Shown: piece after piece, positions 62,962-64,000 of the stretch
Numbering within the stretch: the first letter of the stretch is position 1
How the letters are laid out: each line of letters opens with the position of its first letter
Source of the DNA: Sinimarinibacterium flocculans
GTDB lineage: Bacteria > Pseudomonadota > Gammaproteobacteria > Nevskiales > Nevskiaceae
Length of the DNA stretch: 64,000 bases
Direction: 5' to 3'
NCBI RefSeq assembly: GCF_003201205.1
Contig: NZ_QICN01000013.1
Location: 1-64,000 of the forward strand
Program-made: the position numbers and the translations under genes
The notes under the pieces: model-generated
Seen by the model: only the letters and a program-made list of their open reading frames with translations
Told to the model about the DNA's origin: nothing
Database searches by the model: none

Positions 62962-64000
62962 ATGCGCCGCTATTCCCTTCTCGCGCACACGACGGGCAGG
63001 TCGCTGCTGCTGGCAGCGTTGCTGACGCTGTCCGCCTGTGGCAACAGCAGCGATGACGGCGAAAGCGGCACCTTCCTTGCCGTGACCTACAACGTGGCCG
63101 GTCTGCCGCTGCCGGGCGTCATCACGGGCGAAGACCCCGCAGCCAACGCCCCACTGATCAGTCCATTGCTCAATACCTACGACCTGGTGCTGCTGCAGGA
63201 GGACTGGGGCGACCCCCTTGCCTTTCTGGAGGAAGCGGGCGTGGTGCCGGCCGGCACGCAGCCGGGCATTCTCGGCTTTCATCACCTCGTCGTCGCCGAG
63301 GCCGACCATCCCTACCGTTCCGAGCCGGCACCGTTTCCGCTGCTCGATCTGGGGCTGCGACGCGGGCTCGACGGAGTGCTGGGCCCGACCTTGCTGGGCG
63401 ACGGCCTCAACCGCCTGTCGCGCAGCCCCTTCGGGCCGCTCGAGCGGATCATGTGGCGTCAGTGCAATGGCTCGATTCTGGTGACGCCGTTGGAGGAACT
63501 GCTCGACGTACTGCTCGACAACGTGCCTGGCCTTGATTCGCTACTCGCGCCGTTGAACCTCACCGGCGACGAAGGGCTGATCGATGACGGCTCCACCGAC
63601 TGCGCCGCGCTGAAAGGCTTTTCCGTGGCGACGCACGAGATGGCACCGGGCGTTTTCGTCGATGTCTACAATCTCCACGGTGACGCCGGCGGCAACGACC
63701 GCGATATCGACGTTCGGGTGGACAACTTCGAACAACTGGCGGATTTCCTGCTCACCCACTCCGAGGGGCGGGCAGTGGTGCTCGGCGGAGATACCAACTT
63801 GTCCTTCGAAAGCGACCGTCGCCCGCGGCAACGCGACACCGATGGCAGCACCTGGGCACGCTTCCAGGCGCGCACCGGGCTGGTCGATGTTTGCGCCGTG
63901 CTGGCGTGCGGCGACCAGGACGAACTGCGTGCCCAGGGCTTCAAGAACATCGACCGCTTTGCGTACCGCAGCGGCGGCGGCGTCGAACTGCGTCCTCTCG
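62962..64000 (+). CDS. Endonuclease/exonuclease/phosphatase-family lipoprotein, 3' end missing
   Basis: The first 346 codons run off the window end. AGGAG six bases before the ATG at 62962 supports the start. The signal LLAALLTLSAC has a lipobox. The EEP fold shows AVTYNVAGLP (Asn), LVLLQEDWGD (catalytic Glu), VDVYNLHGDAGG (His) and VLGGDTNLSFES (Asp and Asn). A segment LLDVLLDNVPGLDSLLAP, inserted between early and later motifs, resembles the insertion in the GH92 neighbour. Members include sphingomyelinases and inositol-phosphate phosphatases. It follows the GH92 gene by 14 bases. Confidence 0.9.
   Translation, partial: MRRYSLLAHTTGRSLLLAALLTLSACGNSSDDGESGTFLAVTYNVAGLPLPGVITGEDPAANAPLISPLLNTYDLVLLQEDWGDPLAFLEEAGVVPAGTQPGILGFHHLVVAEADHPYRSEPAPFPLLDLGLRRGLDGVLGPTLLGDGLNRLSRSPFGPLERIMWRQCNGSILVTPLEELLDVLLDNVPGLDSLLAPLNLTGDEGLIDDGSTDCAALKGFSVATHEMAPGVFVDVYNLHGDAGGNDRDIDVRVDNFEQLADFLLTHSEGRAVVLGGDTNLSFESDRRPRQRDTDGSTWARFQARTGLVDVCAVLACGDQDELRAQGFKNIDRFAYRSGGGVELRPL

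Overview
This is a high-GC, densely coding 64 kb stretch of a proteobacterial chromosome. The gene order tRNA-Tyr, tRNA-Gly, tRNA-Thr, tuf at the left end, together with HrpB, YheS, YqhA, YtfJ and a REP-associated transposase with its REP sequences, points to a gammaproteobacterium. The many catabolic short-chain dehydrogenases, meta-cleavage genes, SnoaL-like proteins and DUF1302/TonB outer-membrane proteins suggest a free-living degrader of steroids, terpenoids or aromatics, for example in the Nevskiales/Solimonadaceae or Steroidobacter area. The family assignment is inference. No rRNA, prophage, CRISPR array or intact insertion sequence other than the REP transposase was seen.

Layout. 1-659: start of tuf and three tRNA genes read leftward from a GC-discriminator promoter, with an odd duplicated 3' half of tRNA-Thr between tRNA-Thr and tuf. 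806-6397: hrpB helicase and three Tad-type minor pilin genes. 6573-10730: a translationally coupled housekeeping operon (M61 peptidase, plsY, birA, coaX). 10781-13154: DUF4197 lipoprotein and a PHP-type (CehA/McbA-like) lipoprotein. 13225-20110, rightward: esterase, exported protein, a homologue of the vertebrate MEST hydrolase, a Ser/Thr kinase fused to a cyclic-nucleotide-binding domain, a membrane protein, a glycine-zipper lipoprotein and purD. 20114-22940, leftward: SnoaL-like protein, an SDR lacking the catalytic Tyr, and a KstD/fumarate-reductase-like flavoprotein. 23639-29009, leftward: a compact envelope operon (DUF3604 lipoprotein, membrane-anchored parvulin, HupE/UreJ-like protein, LolA-like protein and a small protein with two KRTYRG motifs). 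This is my best candidate for an undescribed system.

29128-37727: catabolic block. A C-C bond hydrolase, 2-hydroxypentadienoate hydratase, acetaldehyde dehydrogenase and 4-hydroxy-2-oxovalerate aldolase form a complete lower meta-cleavage route to pyruvate and acetyl-CoA, followed by VOC, SDR, carboxymuconolactone-decarboxylase-like and esterase genes. The ring-cleaving dioxygenase is not in the window. 37740-41832: YheS ABC-F ATPase, then a REP/RAYT locus with an intact REP transposase and the decayed tail of a second one, then a RetSat/phytoene-desaturase-like flavoprotein. 41993-47878: hypothetical, solute-binding lipoprotein, YqhA, SnoaL-like protein, then a histidine kinase split by a one-base frameshift and its double-receiver response regulator. 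48099-54017: DUF1214 protein, sulfotransferase, SDR, small membrane proteins and YtfJ. 54175-59882: TonB-dependent receptor, flavin reductase fused to a MarR-like domain, and a DUF1302 outer-membrane protein, plausibly one hydrophobic-substrate uptake and oxidation locus. 60284-64000: GH92 mannosidase-like lipoprotein and an endonuclease/exonuclease/phosphatase-family lipoprotein cut by the window end.

Intergenic spaces hold at least five families of short palindromic repeats, two of which appear twice and one of which is linked to the transposase.
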